DNA of 64,000 nt from Miltoncostaea sp963770865 (GTDB lineage: Bacteria > Actinomycetota > Thermoleophilia > Miltoncostaeales > Miltoncostaeaceae), in contig CAVYRD010000018.1 in assembly GCA_963770865.1 (NCBI GenBank), positions 62,001-126,000 on the forward strand, given 5' to 3'. The notes beneath the pieces are model-generated. The model searched no databases. It saw nothing but the letters and a program-made list of their open reading frames with translations, and was not told the DNA's origin. Positions 17,146 to 25,633 of the stretch are shown in pieces. Positions within the stretch are counted from its first letter, which is position 1; each line of letters starts with the position of its first letter. The position numbers and the translations under genes are program-made.

Positions 17146-18592
17146 ATGCGCGGGGTACGACAACGCTCGAGGCGACGCCCCGCGGGGACGCTCATCGCGT
17201 TGGCCGTCCTTGTGGCGGTTCTTGCCGCCGGCGGGCTCGCCGGTACGCCTTCCGGCGTCGCCACGGCTCATCCTCGCGTCGTCCAGCAGACGATGCTGGG
17301 CCTGACCGCTCCCGGCCCCGACGCAGTCTGGTTCAGCGAGATGCGCGCATACCGGGAAGCGAGGCTGGAGTCCTGGATCGGCCGGATCACGCCCGCCGGC
17401 CTGGTCACCGAGTTCCGGGCCCGCCTTCCCTACCCTGCGTCGCTCGGGAATACGCCCGAAGACCCGTCCCTGTCTGACCTGACCGTGGGCCCCGACGGCA
17501 GGGTCTGGTTCGTGGCGGGCACCCCCTGGATCGGACGGCTGGCCCCAGACGGGGGGATCACCCGGTTCCCGACACGGATCGCCGGCCCGAGCGGGTGGGG
17601 GTCAGCCCTCTCGATCGCCGCGGGCCCCGACGGCAACCTCTGGTTCACCACCGGCGTCTCAAGCGATCGGGCGCATCACGCCGGAGGGCGCGGTCACCCC
17701 GTTCCCGCTGCGCCCCGGCCAGGCCGCCGCCGACATCACGAGCGGGCCGGACGGCAACCTCTGGTTCGTCCTCTCGGTCCAGGGACCGAACGGGTGGGTC
17801 GAACACCTCGCGAAGATGACGACCGCAGGCGCGATCACGGCCTTCGCCCCCATGACGCCCCCGCTCTACGTCAGCGTTCTCGCGGACCTCACCGCAGGAC
17901 CGGACGGGAACGTCTGGTTCACAAAGAGGGACCAGATCGGCCGGATCACCCCTGACGGCCGCGTGCGGATGTTCTCCCCGGGCCTCGGAAACGGGGACGA
18001 AGTGTTTTCCCTGACCACCGGCCCGGATGGCAACCTCTGGTTCACCGCGTTCAACGAGTTCCGCGAGCGCGATCGACCCATCGGGCAGATGACGCCCGAC
18101 GGGGCGGTCAGGTTCTTCCGGACCGCCGTCGAGCCCTTCGAGATCACCGCCGGCCCGGACGGGAACCTGTGGTTCACCGAGCCCAACATGGAGCGCATCG
18201 GGCGCATCACACCGGCGGGGGTGGTGAGCGAGTTCCCGCCGGCTCCGCGGGTGTCCGCGCTCCGCCAACGTGGCGCTGCCGGCATCGCCGCTCGCCTGCG
18301 GTGTCCCGCTGCGGCGCCCATGGTGTGCCGGGGGACGGTCAGCCTCGAGCGGGAGGATGAGCGGGGTAACGCTCGTCGGTACGGGGTGGCCGGCTTCGCC
18401 GTCGCGCCTGGGGCGGCGGCGACCGTGCACGTGCCCTTGTGGGAACGAGGCCGAAGACGGCTCGCCGACCGCGGCACGTTCACCCTCAGCGTCGTCACGC
18501 GCCCCCGCTCCCTCCGCACCAAGGGCCTGGGCGGGCAGAGCGCGAAGACGGTCGTCCTCCGGCTTCGGAGGCTCCCGCCGGTCACCGGCTGA
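17146..18592 (+). pseudogene. secreted Vgb-like beta-propeller protein, copy 3 (one frameshift)
   Basis: The best preserved of the three copies. ATG 17146 follows GAGGGAG at a good distance. A signal peptide (TLIALAVLVAVLAAGGLAG) is followed by propeller blades such as TVGPDGRVWFVAGT and SIAAGPDGNLWFTTG. The frame breaks once near 17662, then runs cleanly through four more blades (for example LTAGPDGNVWFTKR) and the C-terminal beta domain (FAVAPGAAATVHVPLWERG) to the stop at 18592. The end lies only 26 bases from the right edge of the inserted block. The product would be secreted; function unknown. Confidence 0.8.
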
Positions 18593-18618
18593 TCGTGCCC
18601 GAGCGGCGAGCGCGACCG

Positions 18619-18966
18619 CTTGGCGACGTAGTCGTCCGCGCCGCGGTCGATGCCGCGGACGACGGCGAACGGCCCGGCGTCGGCGGAGATCAGGAGGATC
18701 GGCATCCCGGAGTCCCACCGCGCCTCGGGACCGCCGTCGCGGATGCGGCTCACCAGCTCCAGGCCGCTCATCCCCGGCAGGCCGACGTCGACCACGGCCG
18801 CGTCGGGCCGCGCGCCGGCGAGCACCTCCATCGCCTCCTCGGCGGAGCCCGCCGACACCGGCGCGAACCGGTCCGCGATCAGGTTCTCCGCCAGGAACAC
18901 CCGCGTGGGCCCGTCGTCTTCGACGAGCAGCACGGAGGGCACCACGCTCCCCAGACCAATGGACAT
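18619..18966 (-). pseudogene. 5' half of the same response regulator (receiver domain)
   Basis: ATG 18966 begins a receiver domain: VLLVEDDGPTR with the acidic pair, VVDVGLPGMSGLEL with the phospho-acceptor Asp, ILLISADAG with the switch Ser, and RGIDRGADDYVAK with the conserved Lys. After this Lys the similarity stops abruptly and the frame runs on, antisense through Vgb copy 3, to a stop at 17866. The missing K-P-F continuation and the winged helix are found at 10628-11008. The start codon overlaps the DUF192 stop by one base, the same style as the rest of the Tad operon. Confidence 0.82.
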
Positions 18967-19469
18967 CACCGACCTCCCGGCCCCGCGCCCGACGCCCCGG
19001 CGGCGTCGCGATCCGCACGGTGATGAGGGCGGCGGAGACACGGAATCACCCCCGGGGCGGTGACAGGTCGACCGCTCGGAGCGGGGTTTTCCCGCACGGG
19101 AAGACCCAGGCGGAGGCGGTCGCCCGGCCGCACGGCGGCCAGGATGCCGGCGTGGCACTCCACGACGGCGCGCGCACCCGCGGTCGCCGCCATCCGTCCG
19201 CGCGGCAGCGGATCGACGACGCGCAGCACCCGGCCGTCGCCGTCGAGGAAGGCGCACCCGATCGGAGCGCGCAGCCCGACGGCGTGGACGCTCGCGCAAG
19301 GCGCTATCCAGAGGGCCTCGCCGGCCGTGAGGTCGGGCGTCGCCAGCAGCCCGATCAGCCGGGCGGGCCAGCGCGAGGCGCGGTGGCAGCGGGCAGCGAG
19401 GACGACGCCGTCGCCGGTCCGCAGGACGCCGGGCGGCCCGGTGATGCGGTCGATGCGCAGGCGCCCCAT
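18966..19469 (-). CDS. DUF192 family protein
   Basis: A 167-residue protein of the DUF192 family (about 110-residue beta domain). The family signature is present: GEALWIAPCASVHAVGLRAP (about residues 45-64), IGCAFLDGDGRVLRVVDPL and ILAAVRPGDRLRLG. It has no obvious signal peptide here. DUF192 genes are frequently neighbours of Tad or pilus genes, and this one heads the operon DUF192-regulator-kinase-Tad. A GTG 21 bases upstream (19490) is an alternative start. The biochemical function of the family is not established. Confidence 0.8.
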   Translation of the reverse strand: MGRLRIDRITGPPGVLRTGDGVVLAARCHRASRWPARLIGLLATPDLTAGEALWIAPCASVHAVGLRAPIGCAFLDGDGRVLRVVDPLPRGRMAATAGARAVVECHAGILAAVRPGDRLRLGLPVRENPAPSGRPVTAPGVIPCLRRPHHRADRDAAGASGAGPGGR

Positions 19470-19567
19470 GGGGCGATGCTCGTCCCGCACGGCGCGCGGC
19501 GGGCGCGCCGGGTGCGCCGGAATGCGCGCGAGGGCGTGCCGGCCGCCGTCTCCTGCAGGATTGCGCC

Positions 19568-20053
19568 ATGGCCGACGCCGCCCAGGGGCCGGGACTCCCC
19601 CCGCTCGCGCGACGGGCCGCCGAGGATGAGCTCGCGGCGGTCCTGGCCCTGCGCTTCGCGGTGTTCTGCGAGGAGCAGGGCGTGCCCGAGGAGCTCGAGC
19701 ACGACGCCGAGGACGCCACCGCCGTCCACCTCGTGCTCGACGACGCGGGCTCCGTCATCGGCACCTGCCGCCTGCTGGGCTCCGGCCACCGGATGCGCCT
19801 CGGGCGGATGGCCATCGTCCGCGAGCGCCGCGGCGAGGGCCTCGGGGCGGCGCTGCTCGCGCACGCGCACGAGGTCGCCCGGGAGGCGGGGGCGCGCGAG
19901 GTGGAGCTCCACGCCCAGGTGGCCGTGCGGGGGTTCTACGAGCGGGCCGGCTACGCCGTCGAGGGAGAGGTCTTCGAGGAGGCCGGCATCGCGCACGTGA
20001 CGATGCGCCGGCCTTTACACCTTCCTTCCAAAGGGGCGGGTAAGGGGCGCTGA
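19568..20053 (+). CDS. GNAT family N-acetyltransferase
   Basis: A 161-residue GNAT acyltransferase of the ElaA/YjcF kind. The acetyl-CoA loop is in LGRMAIVRERRGEGLGAALL (about residues 80-99), with the pattern R-x-x-G-x-G. The N-terminal ALRFAVFCEEQGVPEELE motif is typical of the YjcF-like subgroup. The C-terminus GFYERAGYAVEGEVFEEAGI is also family-like. Substrate unknown. It is transcribed divergently from DUF192 with about 100 bases between. Confidence 0.88.
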   Translation: MADAAQGPGLPPLARRAAEDELAAVLALRFAVFCEEQGVPEELEHDAEDATAVHLVLDDAGSVIGTCRLLGSGHRMRLGRMAIVRERRGEGLGAALLAHAHEVAREAGAREVELHAQVAVRGFYERAGYAVEGEVFEEAGIAHVTMRRPLHLPSKGAGKGR

Positions 20054-20118
20054 CCTCCGCTCGTGGTCCATGCGAGCCACGAAAGCGGCGTCCCGCGTCG
20101 CCCTACCAGGAGGTGCCC

Positions 20119-20811
20119 ATGCTCAAGCGGTCGAAGGTCCCGGTCGCGATCGGCCTGTCGTGTGCGGCGGGCGCGGTGCTCGCCGGAGGCGCGGTGGCCC
20201 ACGACGGCGGCGGCCACGGACGCGCGGCGGGCCTCGAGGTCGGGGTGCGGGGGGTCGTCACCGATCTGACCGCCGCGACGCCGACGGCGCCCGGCACGAT
20301 CACCGTCTCCCCGGGCGGCACCCTGGCGCCCTGGACCTGCACGCTCCCCGACGGCGCCGACACGTCGGCCGTCGTCGTGAACACCACGACCGTGAAGCTG
20401 AAGTGCCGCAGCCGCGACGGCGTGCTCGCCGCCAAGCGGGTCCGCGTGAGCGACGACACCGCCGGCCGGGTCGAGGTCGAGGCCACGGGCCTGGTCACCG
20501 CCTTCACTCCGACGGGCACACCCACCCCGCCGGCCCCGGCCACGCCGGCCGACCCGGCGGCGCCCGTCACGCCCACGCTGCTCGAGCACCACGGCGGGTC
20601 CACCGACCCCGGGGCGGCGGCGGACGTGACCCCCGGCTCGATCACCGTCGACCCCGGCACGGGCCTGCCGACGGTCACCTGCTCCGTCACCGCCCGCACC
20701 CGCGTCCGCAGGGCCCCGGTCGCCGGCACGGACGCCGTGAGGATCGAGTGCCGCAGCCGCGACGACGCCCTCGTGGCGAAGAAGATCCGGGTGAAGGGCC
20801 GCGCGGGCTGA
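20119..20811 (+). CDS. secreted two-module protein of unknown function
   Basis: A 230-residue exported protein. ATG 20119 is five bases after a perfect AGGAGG. The signal peptide reads KVPVAIGLSCAAGAVLAGG and ends near an AHDGGG motif. The mature part consists of two similar modules, each finishing with a stretch like KCRSRDGVLAAKRVRV and ECRSRDDALVAKKIRV, joined by a Thr/Pro/Ala linker. Each module also contains a Cys pair, perhaps a disulfide. I do not recognise the family. It stands alone, followed by a strong hairpin. Confidence 0.75.
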   Translation: MLKRSKVPVAIGLSCAAGAVLAGGAVAHDGGGHGRAAGLEVGVRGVVTDLTAATPTAPGTITVSPGGTLAPWTCTLPDGADTSAVVVNTTTVKLKCRSRDGVLAAKRVRVSDDTAGRVEVEATGLVTAFTPTGTPTPPAPATPADPAAPVTPTLLEHHGGSTDPGAAADVTPGSITVDPGTGLPTVTCSVTARTRVRRAPVAGTDAVRIECRSRDDALVAKKIRVKGRAG

Positions 20812-20818
20812 CCGGCAC

Positions 20819-20848
20819 GGGCCGGCGCCCGCCCCGGGGCGCCGGCCC
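20819..20848. terminator. strong GC hairpin after the secreted protein gene
   Basis: An 11-bp perfect stem (GGGCCGGCGCC / GGCGCCGGCCC) with an 8-base loop follows the stop at 20811. There is no T-run, as is common in very GC-rich actinobacteria. Confidence 0.6.
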
Positions 20849-20904
20849 GCCGCGCACTGTCACGGCCGTCAGGGGCCCCCGGCGGGACGTCCGAGGGGCG
20901 TTGC

Positions 20905-20910
20905 TACTCT
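20905..20910 (+). promoter_or_regulatory. -10 box of a leaderless promoter
   Basis: TACTCT lies seven bases upstream of ATG 20918, so transcription would start at or next to the A of the start codon. No ribosome site is present. No good -35 box was found. Confidence 0.5.
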
Positions 20911-20917
20911 GGCCGCG

Positions 20918-21385
20918 ATGGGCCTGGGACCGCTCTCCCCCTCGTACTCCAGCGGCCACGATTTCGCCGTCGAGGTGGACGGGGTGCGCTTCCGTTTCAG
21001 CGCGGACGACTTCGCCTCGCGCGTCGGGGCGGCGGCCGAGCGGCTCGGCCTGATGGCGCGCCCGGCCCTCCGCGACGACGTGACCGCCGACCTGGTCGCC
21101 CTGACCGCCCACGGGCGCATCGCGCAGCCGCGCAGCGGCCTGGCCGCGCACGTCGAGGCCCACCGCGACGTGCTGCTCGACGGGGCCGGCGACCTGGTGC
21201 ACTGGCTGCGCCGGCTGGTCTTCCGCGGGGCCTGGGTGGACCAGCAGGTGGCCGACGGCACGCTGGTGCCCGAGTTCGACGAGACGCGCGGGTTCCGCTT
21301 CCGCAGCGCGGCCACCGGGCAGCCGGCCGCCGAGGGGAGCGCCGTGCCCGACTGGTCGGGCGTCGCCTACGGCGGCGGGGCGTGA
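20918..21385 (+). CDS. hypothetical protein
   Basis: A 155-residue soluble protein with no family that I recognise. It opens with GPLSPSYSSGHDFAVEVDGV, then a mixed alpha/beta region and a C-terminal GFRFRSAATGQ. There is no signal peptide or membrane segment. The start is set by ATG 20918 directly after a -10 box, suggesting a leaderless transcript. Its stop overlaps the start of a small coiled-coil protein, so the two are probably made together. Confidence 0.7.
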   Translation: MGLGPLSPSYSSGHDFAVEVDGVRFRFSADDFASRVGAAAERLGLMARPALRDDVTADLVALTAHGRIAQPRSGLAAHVEAHRDVLLDGAGDLVHWLRRLVFRGAWVDQQVADGTLVPEFDETRGFRFRSAATGQPAAEGSAVPDWSGVAYGGGA

Positions 21386-21714
21386 TGGCGCAGAGCCCTC
21401 AGGAGGTGCTCGAGGCGGTCCGCCGTCTGGAGGCCGACCTCGCGAGCATCCGCTCCCGGGCGCGCGAGCGCGAGCGCGACCTCTCCGACCTGCGGGCCGA
21501 CATCGCCGCCGACGCCGCGCGCGAGCGCCAGGCGCTGGTGGAGGACATGGAGCGCCTGGTGGACCTGATCGGCGCGAGCTGGCGATCGACGCACGACCAG
21601 ATCAGCGCCTTGGCCCAGGAGGTGCAGGGGCTGCGGCGCTTCGCCGAGGACGCCGTCGGCGGCCTGCGGGAAGCGCGCATGGAGTTCCGCTTCGAGCGGA
21701 CGAACGGCTCCTAG
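21385..21714 (+). CDS. small coiled-coil protein
   Basis: A protein of about 109 residues, nearly all predicted long helix with heptad-like spacing: EAVRRLEADLASIRSRARER, then AARERQALVEDMERLVDLI, then ISALAQEVQGLRRFAEDAV. No membrane segment. ATG 21385 shares a base with the stop of the preceding gene. A structural or scaffold role is likely, but nothing identifies its partner. A hairpin covering the stop codon separates it from the convergent gene. Confidence 0.7.
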   Translation: MAQSPQEVLEAVRRLEADLASIRSRARERERDLSDLRADIAADAARERQALVEDMERLVDLIGASWRSTHDQISALAQEVQGLRRFAEDAVGGLREARMEFRFERTNGS

Positions 21715-21727
21715 CCCGTAGGAGCCG
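21705..21727. terminator. bidirectional hairpin between convergent genes
   Basis: A perfect 9-bp inverted repeat (CGGCTCCTA / TAGGAGCCG) with a 5-base loop includes the stop codon of the coiled-coil gene and lies between it and the convergent gene ending at 21739. Confidence 0.65.
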
Positions 21728-21738
21728 CGCCCCCCGGC

Positions 21739-22047
21739 TCAGTCGCTGGGGCGGAGCGCCCCCTGGAGCGCGGCCATCGACCGCGCGAAGAGCAGGCCCA
21801 TGGCGTCGGCCGCGTCGTCGGCGGTGGCCTGGGGCTGCAGCGTGCGCATCGCGGCGGACGCCATCACCACGGCCTGCTGGATGATCTGCCAGCGGTCGAC
21901 CGCGGCGAGCTGGCCGCCGGACTCGGACTGCATCTCCTCGAACGCCTCGCGCTGGGCGCGCATCAGCTCCTTCAGGCGCTCCTTGAAGTCCTCGCCCGCC
22001 CCCTCGCCGAACGCGAAGGGGAACGGGAAGTCGGTGTCGTCGCTCAT
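21739..22047 (-). CDS. hypothetical protein
   Basis: A 102-residue acidic, mostly helical protein with an unusual Phe/Pro-rich start (DDTDFPFPFAFGEG). The middle has DFKERLKELMRAQREAFEEM and the C-terminus reads MGLLFARSMAALQGALRP. No family is recognised. It follows the transaldolase gene at a distance of seven bases on the same strand and may be cotranscribed with it. Confidence 0.65.
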   Translation of the reverse strand: MSDDTDFPFPFAFGEGAGEDFKERLKELMRAQREAFEEMQSESGGQLAAVDRWQIIQQAVVMASAAMRTLQPQATADDAADAMGLLFARSMAALQGALRPSD

Positions 22048-22054
22048 GTGGTGC

Positions 22055-22717
22055 CTAGGCCTTCCCTGCCGAGCGCGCCTTGCGCGCCTCGGCGTCCTGG
22101 GTGAACGTGGCGATCCCGGCGGCCGTCAGCGGGTGCTGGAGCATCTGGTAGAAGACCTTCGGCGGGATCGTGGCGATGTGGGCGCCCATCCGCGCGGCCT
22201 CGGTGACGTGCAGCGGGCCGCGGACCGACGCCGTGATGACCTCGGTGTCGTAGCCCGAGGGCTCCAGCGCCTCGACGATCAGCCGCAGGCAGTCGAGCCC
22301 GTCGTGGCCGATGTCGTCGAAGCGGCCCACGAACGGGGATACGAAGGACGCGCCCGAGGCCGCCGCGAGCAGCGCCTGGGGCGGCGTGAAGACGAGGGTC
22401 ATGTTGACGCGGACGTCCTCGGCGGCGAGCGCGTTGGTCGCGGCGAGGCCCTCGGCGGACATCGGCAGCTTGACCACGATGTTCGGGTGGATCGCGGCGA
22501 GCCGGCGGCCCTCCTCGACCATCTCGCCCCGGGCATCGGCGACCACCTCGGCGGAGACCGGCCCGTCGACCAGCTCGCAGACGCGGCGGTAGATGTCGTC
22601 GGCCTCGCCATCGACCTTCCCCAGCAGGGTCGGGTTGGTGGTGACGCCCGAGAGCACGCCCCACCCGGCGATGGTCTCGATGTCGGCCAGGTCGGCCGTG
22701 TCGACGAAGAGCTTCAT
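22055..22717 (-). CDS. transaldolase / fructose-6-phosphate aldolase family
   Basis: A 220-residue short transaldolase of the FSA/TalC family. Characteristic blocks are MKLFVDTADLADIE at the start, GVTTNPTLLGK (about residues 24-34), the Schiff-base Lys in IVVKLPMSAEGL (about residue 86) and the barrel segment ASFVSPFVGRFDDIG. The enzyme would exchange or cleave dihydroxyacetone units in the pentose phosphate pathway. Whether it is a true transaldolase or a fructose-6-phosphate aldolase cannot be told from sequence alone. GAAGGGG and CAGGG precede the ATG, and a TAGCCT box lies about 50 bases upstream. Confidence 0.88.
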   Translation of the reverse strand: MKLFVDTADLADIETIAGWGVLSGVTTNPTLLGKVDGEADDIYRRVCELVDGPVSAEVVADARGEMVEEGRRLAAIHPNIVVKLPMSAEGLAATNALAAEDVRVNMTLVFTPPQALLAAASGASFVSPFVGRFDDIGHDGLDCLRLIVEALEPSGYDTEVITASVRGPLHVTEAARMGAHIATIPPKVFYQMLQHPLTAAGIATFTQDAEARKARSAGKA

Positions 22718-22781
22718 GCCCTGCCCCTTCTCAGATGATGCGGACGGTGCCCCTCGATCGAGGCTAGCACCGCGCCCCGGG

Positions 22782-23643
22782 CTACTTCACGACGTCGTGC
22801 CAGCGCTCCGCGCGGCCGGTGGCGAGGGCCTCGCCGGTGTCGAGGACCGTGCGGAGGAACTTCACGTTGTGTACCCGGAAGATGGTCGCGCCACGCGCCC
22901 GGCACCAGACCACGCCGGCCGCCGTGGGGGCCAGCCGGCTCTTGGCCGGGCGCCCGGTGAGCGCGCCGAGCACCTTCTTGTTGGAGATCGGGACCAGCAC
23001 CGGGCGGCCGAGGGCGACGACCTCGCCGATCCGGTGCAGCAGGTCGAGGTCCTGCTCCGGAGACTTGCCGAGACCGATGCCCGGGTCGATCACGATGCGC
23101 TCGGCCGGGATGCCCGCCCCGGCCGCGTACTCCAGCCGCTCACGGGCCCAGTCGCAGACGGTCGCGGGGACGTCCACGTCGGGGAAGCTCGTCGGGCCGC
23201 ACCTTGGGGTCGCCGAAGAAGTGGGTCATCACGACGCCCACCCGCCCGGCGGCCGCGACGCGCGCCATGTCGGGGTCGCGCAGGCCGGTGGGGTCGTTGA
23301 GGATCGACGCGCCGGCGGCGATCGCCGCCTCGGCCACGGCGGGCTTGAAGGTGTCCACGGCCACCGGCACCCCGGCGTCGCGCGCCAGGCGGGCGATGAC
23401 CGGCGCGACGCGGGCGATCTCGACCTCTGCGGGCGTGTGCTCGGAGAAGCGCAGCGACTCGCCGCCCACCTCCACGACGTCCGCGCCCTGCGCGGCGAGG
23501 CGCAGGCCCTGGGCCACGGCGCGGTCGGTGCCCGCGTGCGCGCCGTCGTCGCTGAACGAGTCGGGGTTGGCGTTCACGATCCCGACCAGCCGCCCCCGCG
23601 CGCAGTCGATGACGCCGCCCGCGTGGCGCCACTCCAGCGGCAT
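22782..23643 (-). pseudogene. folP: dihydropteroate synthase, one frameshift
   Basis: Dihydropteroate synthase (folate pathway) in two frames. The N-terminal part from ATG 23643 has LVGIVNANPDSFSDDG, ADVVEVGGESLRF and GASILNDPTGLRDPD. The C-terminal part from about 23185 has IVIDPGIGLGKSPEQDLDL, VPISNKKVLGALTG and a final RVHNVKFLRTVLDTG. The break is at a run of four G (23181-23184 on the plus strand), where one base too many shifts the frame; with three the two parts join at VRPDELPDVDVP. An enzyme this central is seldom lost, so a homopolymer sequencing error is likely. Confidence 0.82.
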
Positions 23644-23645
23644 CG

Positions 23646-24597
23646 CTACCCGACGGCGCGGGCGAGGCGCAGGCCCGAGCCGCCCGTCCAGCGGGCGCGC
23701 ACGCCCGCCGCGCTGCGCCGCGACGGGCGCACGGTCGCCGCGAGGCCTGCGTCGGCGAGCGCGGCCTCGGCGCGCGCCGCGAGGGCCGCGGCGTCGTCCT
23801 GGCGGGTCCAGAGGAGCATCGAGGGCCCGGAGCCCGAGATCGTGGCGCCGAGGCACTCCTCGCCGTCGACGAGCCCGCGCACGACGTCGATGCCGGGGAC
23901 GAGCGGCCCGCGGTGCGGCTCGTGGAGGCGGTCGCCGAGCAGGGCGGGGATGTCCTCCAGGCGCCCCTCGCAGAGCGCCAGCGTGAGCCCGATCGCGTTG
24001 GCCAGGGTGGCGGCGGCGTCGCCGATCGGGACCTCGGCGGGCAGCGCGCGGCGGGCGTCGTCGGTTGAACGTGCGCGCCTCGGGGATGACGACCACGAAG
24101 GCCAGCTCCTCGGGCACCGCGATCAGGCGGCCGCTGGGGCCGGGGCCGACGGCCACCAGGCCGCCGAGCAGGCAGGCCGCGGCGTTGTCGGCATGGCCCT
24201 CGATCTCGGCCGCGCGCGCGAGCAGGTCGTCGGGCGTCCAGCGCAGCCCGCCGAGGGCGTTGGCCGCCACCAGGCCGGAGCAGACCGCCGCGGCCGACGA
24301 GCCGAGCCCGCGCCCCAGCGGGATGCGGTTGCGGCACTCGACGGCCAGCCCGTCGAGCGAGCCGAGGCCGCTCTCGATGGCCCGGCAGACCAGGTTCGTC
24401 GCGTCCTCGGGCACCTCCCCTGCGCCCTCGCCGGTGACGTGCACCTCGAGCGGGCCCGGCCGGCGCGTGATCACGACCGCGTTGCCGAGGTCGAGGGCGA
24501 CGGCCAGGCAGTCGAAGCCCGGGCCGAGGTTGGCGGAGGTGGCGGGGGCGCTGACGGTGAGCGCCTCGAGGGCCCGCTCGGGCGCGGCCTCAGCCAA
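23646..24597 (-). pseudogene. thrB: homoserine kinase, one frameshift
   Basis: A GHMP kinase that phosphorylates homoserine in threonine synthesis. It starts at TTG 24597 within the end of thrC. The N-terminal frame holds ATSANLGPGFDCLAVALDLG, the phosphate loop PLGRGLGSSAAAV and AEIEGHADNAAACLLGG. After EARTFN (about 24066) one base is missing and the remainder continues in another frame (ARRALP, then ECLGATISGSGPSMLLWT near residue 235). Together they make a normal-length enzyme. As with folP next door, an assembly indel is more plausible than gene loss. Confidence 0.82.
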
Positions 24598-25633
24598 AGA
24601 CGGCTTCCTCGACGGCGGCCAGGTCGGCGGGCAGGCGCCGCACCGGCTCGGAGTTGACGATCGCGGTGTCCGGGTCCTTGAGGCCGTGGCCGGTGAGCAC
24701 GCAGACGACGGTCTCGCCGGGGGTGAAGTCGCCGGCCTCGGCCCGCGCGATGAGCCCGGCCACCGACGCCGCCGAGGCGGGCTCGCAGAAGACGCCCTCC
24801 TCGCGGGCCAGCATCGCGTAGGCGGCGAGGATCTGGGAGTCGGTCACCGCCGCCACGCCGCCGCCGGAGGCGCGCATCGCCTCCATGGCCTGGGCGCCGC
24901 GGGCCGGCTTGCCGATGCGGATGGCCGTGGCGACGGTCTCGGGCCGGGCCACCGGCGCGCCGTGCACCAGGGGGGCCGCACCGCTCGCCTGGAAGCCGTA
25001 GAGCCGCGGCAGGCGGGTGCTGCGCTCGGCGTCGCGGTAGGCCTGGAAGCCGAGCCAGTAGGCGTTGATGTTGCCGGCGTTGCCGACCGGGATGCAGAGG
25101 ACGTCGGGCGCGTCGCCGAGCTCGTCGCAGACCTCGAAGGCCGCGGTGCGCTGGCCGTCGATGCGGTACTCGTTGAGCGAGTTGACCAGCGAGATCGGGT
25201 GCTTCTCGGCCAGCGCGCGCACCACGTCGAGGGCGTCGTCGAAGCTGCCGTCGAGCGCCAGGACGCGGGCGCCGTGCATCAGCGCCTGGGCCAGCTTGCC
25301 CGCGGCGATCTTGCCCTCGGGGATGACCACGGCGGCCGTGATGCCGGCCCGCGCGGCGTAGGCGGCGGCCGAGGCCGAGGTGTTGCCGGTCGAGGCGCAG
25401 ATCACCGCGGTGGCGCCCTCCTCGACGGCCTTCGAGACCGCCATCGTCATACCGCGGTCCTTGAAGCTCGCCGTGGGGTTCATCCCCTCGAGCTTGGCGT
25501 GGATGGCGATGCCGTAGCGCGCGGACAGGCGCGGCAGCGGCAAGAGCGGCGTGTTCCCCTCGCCCAGCGACACGATCGGCGTGTCCGGCCCGACGGGCAG
25601 GAACTCGCGGTAGCGCTCGATGAGAGCGGTCAT
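24590..25633 (-). CDS. thrC: threonine synthase
   Basis: A 347-residue PLP enzyme that converts O-phosphohomoserine to threonine. The PLP lysine is in NPTASFKDRGMTMAVS (about residue 55). The phosphate-binding glycines are in CIPVGNAGNINAYWLGF, and the family motif CASTGNTSASAAAYAARAG is intact. It starts at ATG 25633, sharing a base with the hom stop, and ends within the start of thrB. The order hom-thrC-thrB is the standard threonine operon. Confidence 0.95.
   Translation of the reverse strand: MTALIERYREFLPVGPDTPIVSLGEGNTPLLPLPRLSARYGIAIHAKLEGMNPTASFKDRGMTMAVSKAVEEGATAVICASTGNTSASAAAYAARAGITAAVVIPEGKIAAGKLAQALMHGARVLALDGSFDDALDVVRALAEKHPISLVNSLNEYRIDGQRTAAFEVCDELGDAPDVLCIPVGNAGNINAYWLGFQAYRDAERSTRLPRLYGFQASGAAPLVHGAPVARPETVATAIRIGKPARGAQAMEAMRASGGGVAAVTDSQILAAYAMLAREEGVFCEPASAASVAGLIARAEAGDFTPGETVVCVLTGHGLKDPDTAIVNSEPVRRLPADLAAVEEAVFG

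Larger units (their letters stand above)
11009..18618. other. 7.6-kb inserted block splitting the response regulator gene
   Basis: Regulator coding ends at a Lys codon (18619-18621) on the right and resumes at a Phe codon (11003-11005) on the left. These are adjacent residues of the usual receiver motif K-P-F. All genes within lie on the plus strand, opposite to the interrupted operon. No transposase, integrase or clear terminal inverted repeat is seen. The only shared bases at the two edges are TTGG (11009-11012 and 18620-18623), which could be a short target duplication or chance. Base composition looks lower in GC than the flanks, and most genes inside are frameshifted. Misassembly is the main alternative. 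Confidence 0.7.

Noticed and set aside
12170..18592. Vgb-like genes as a streptogramin resistance cluster
   Set aside because: They are secreted, carry an extra C-terminal domain, occur in tandem and most are frameshifted; no antibiotic biosynthesis or resistance context is seen.
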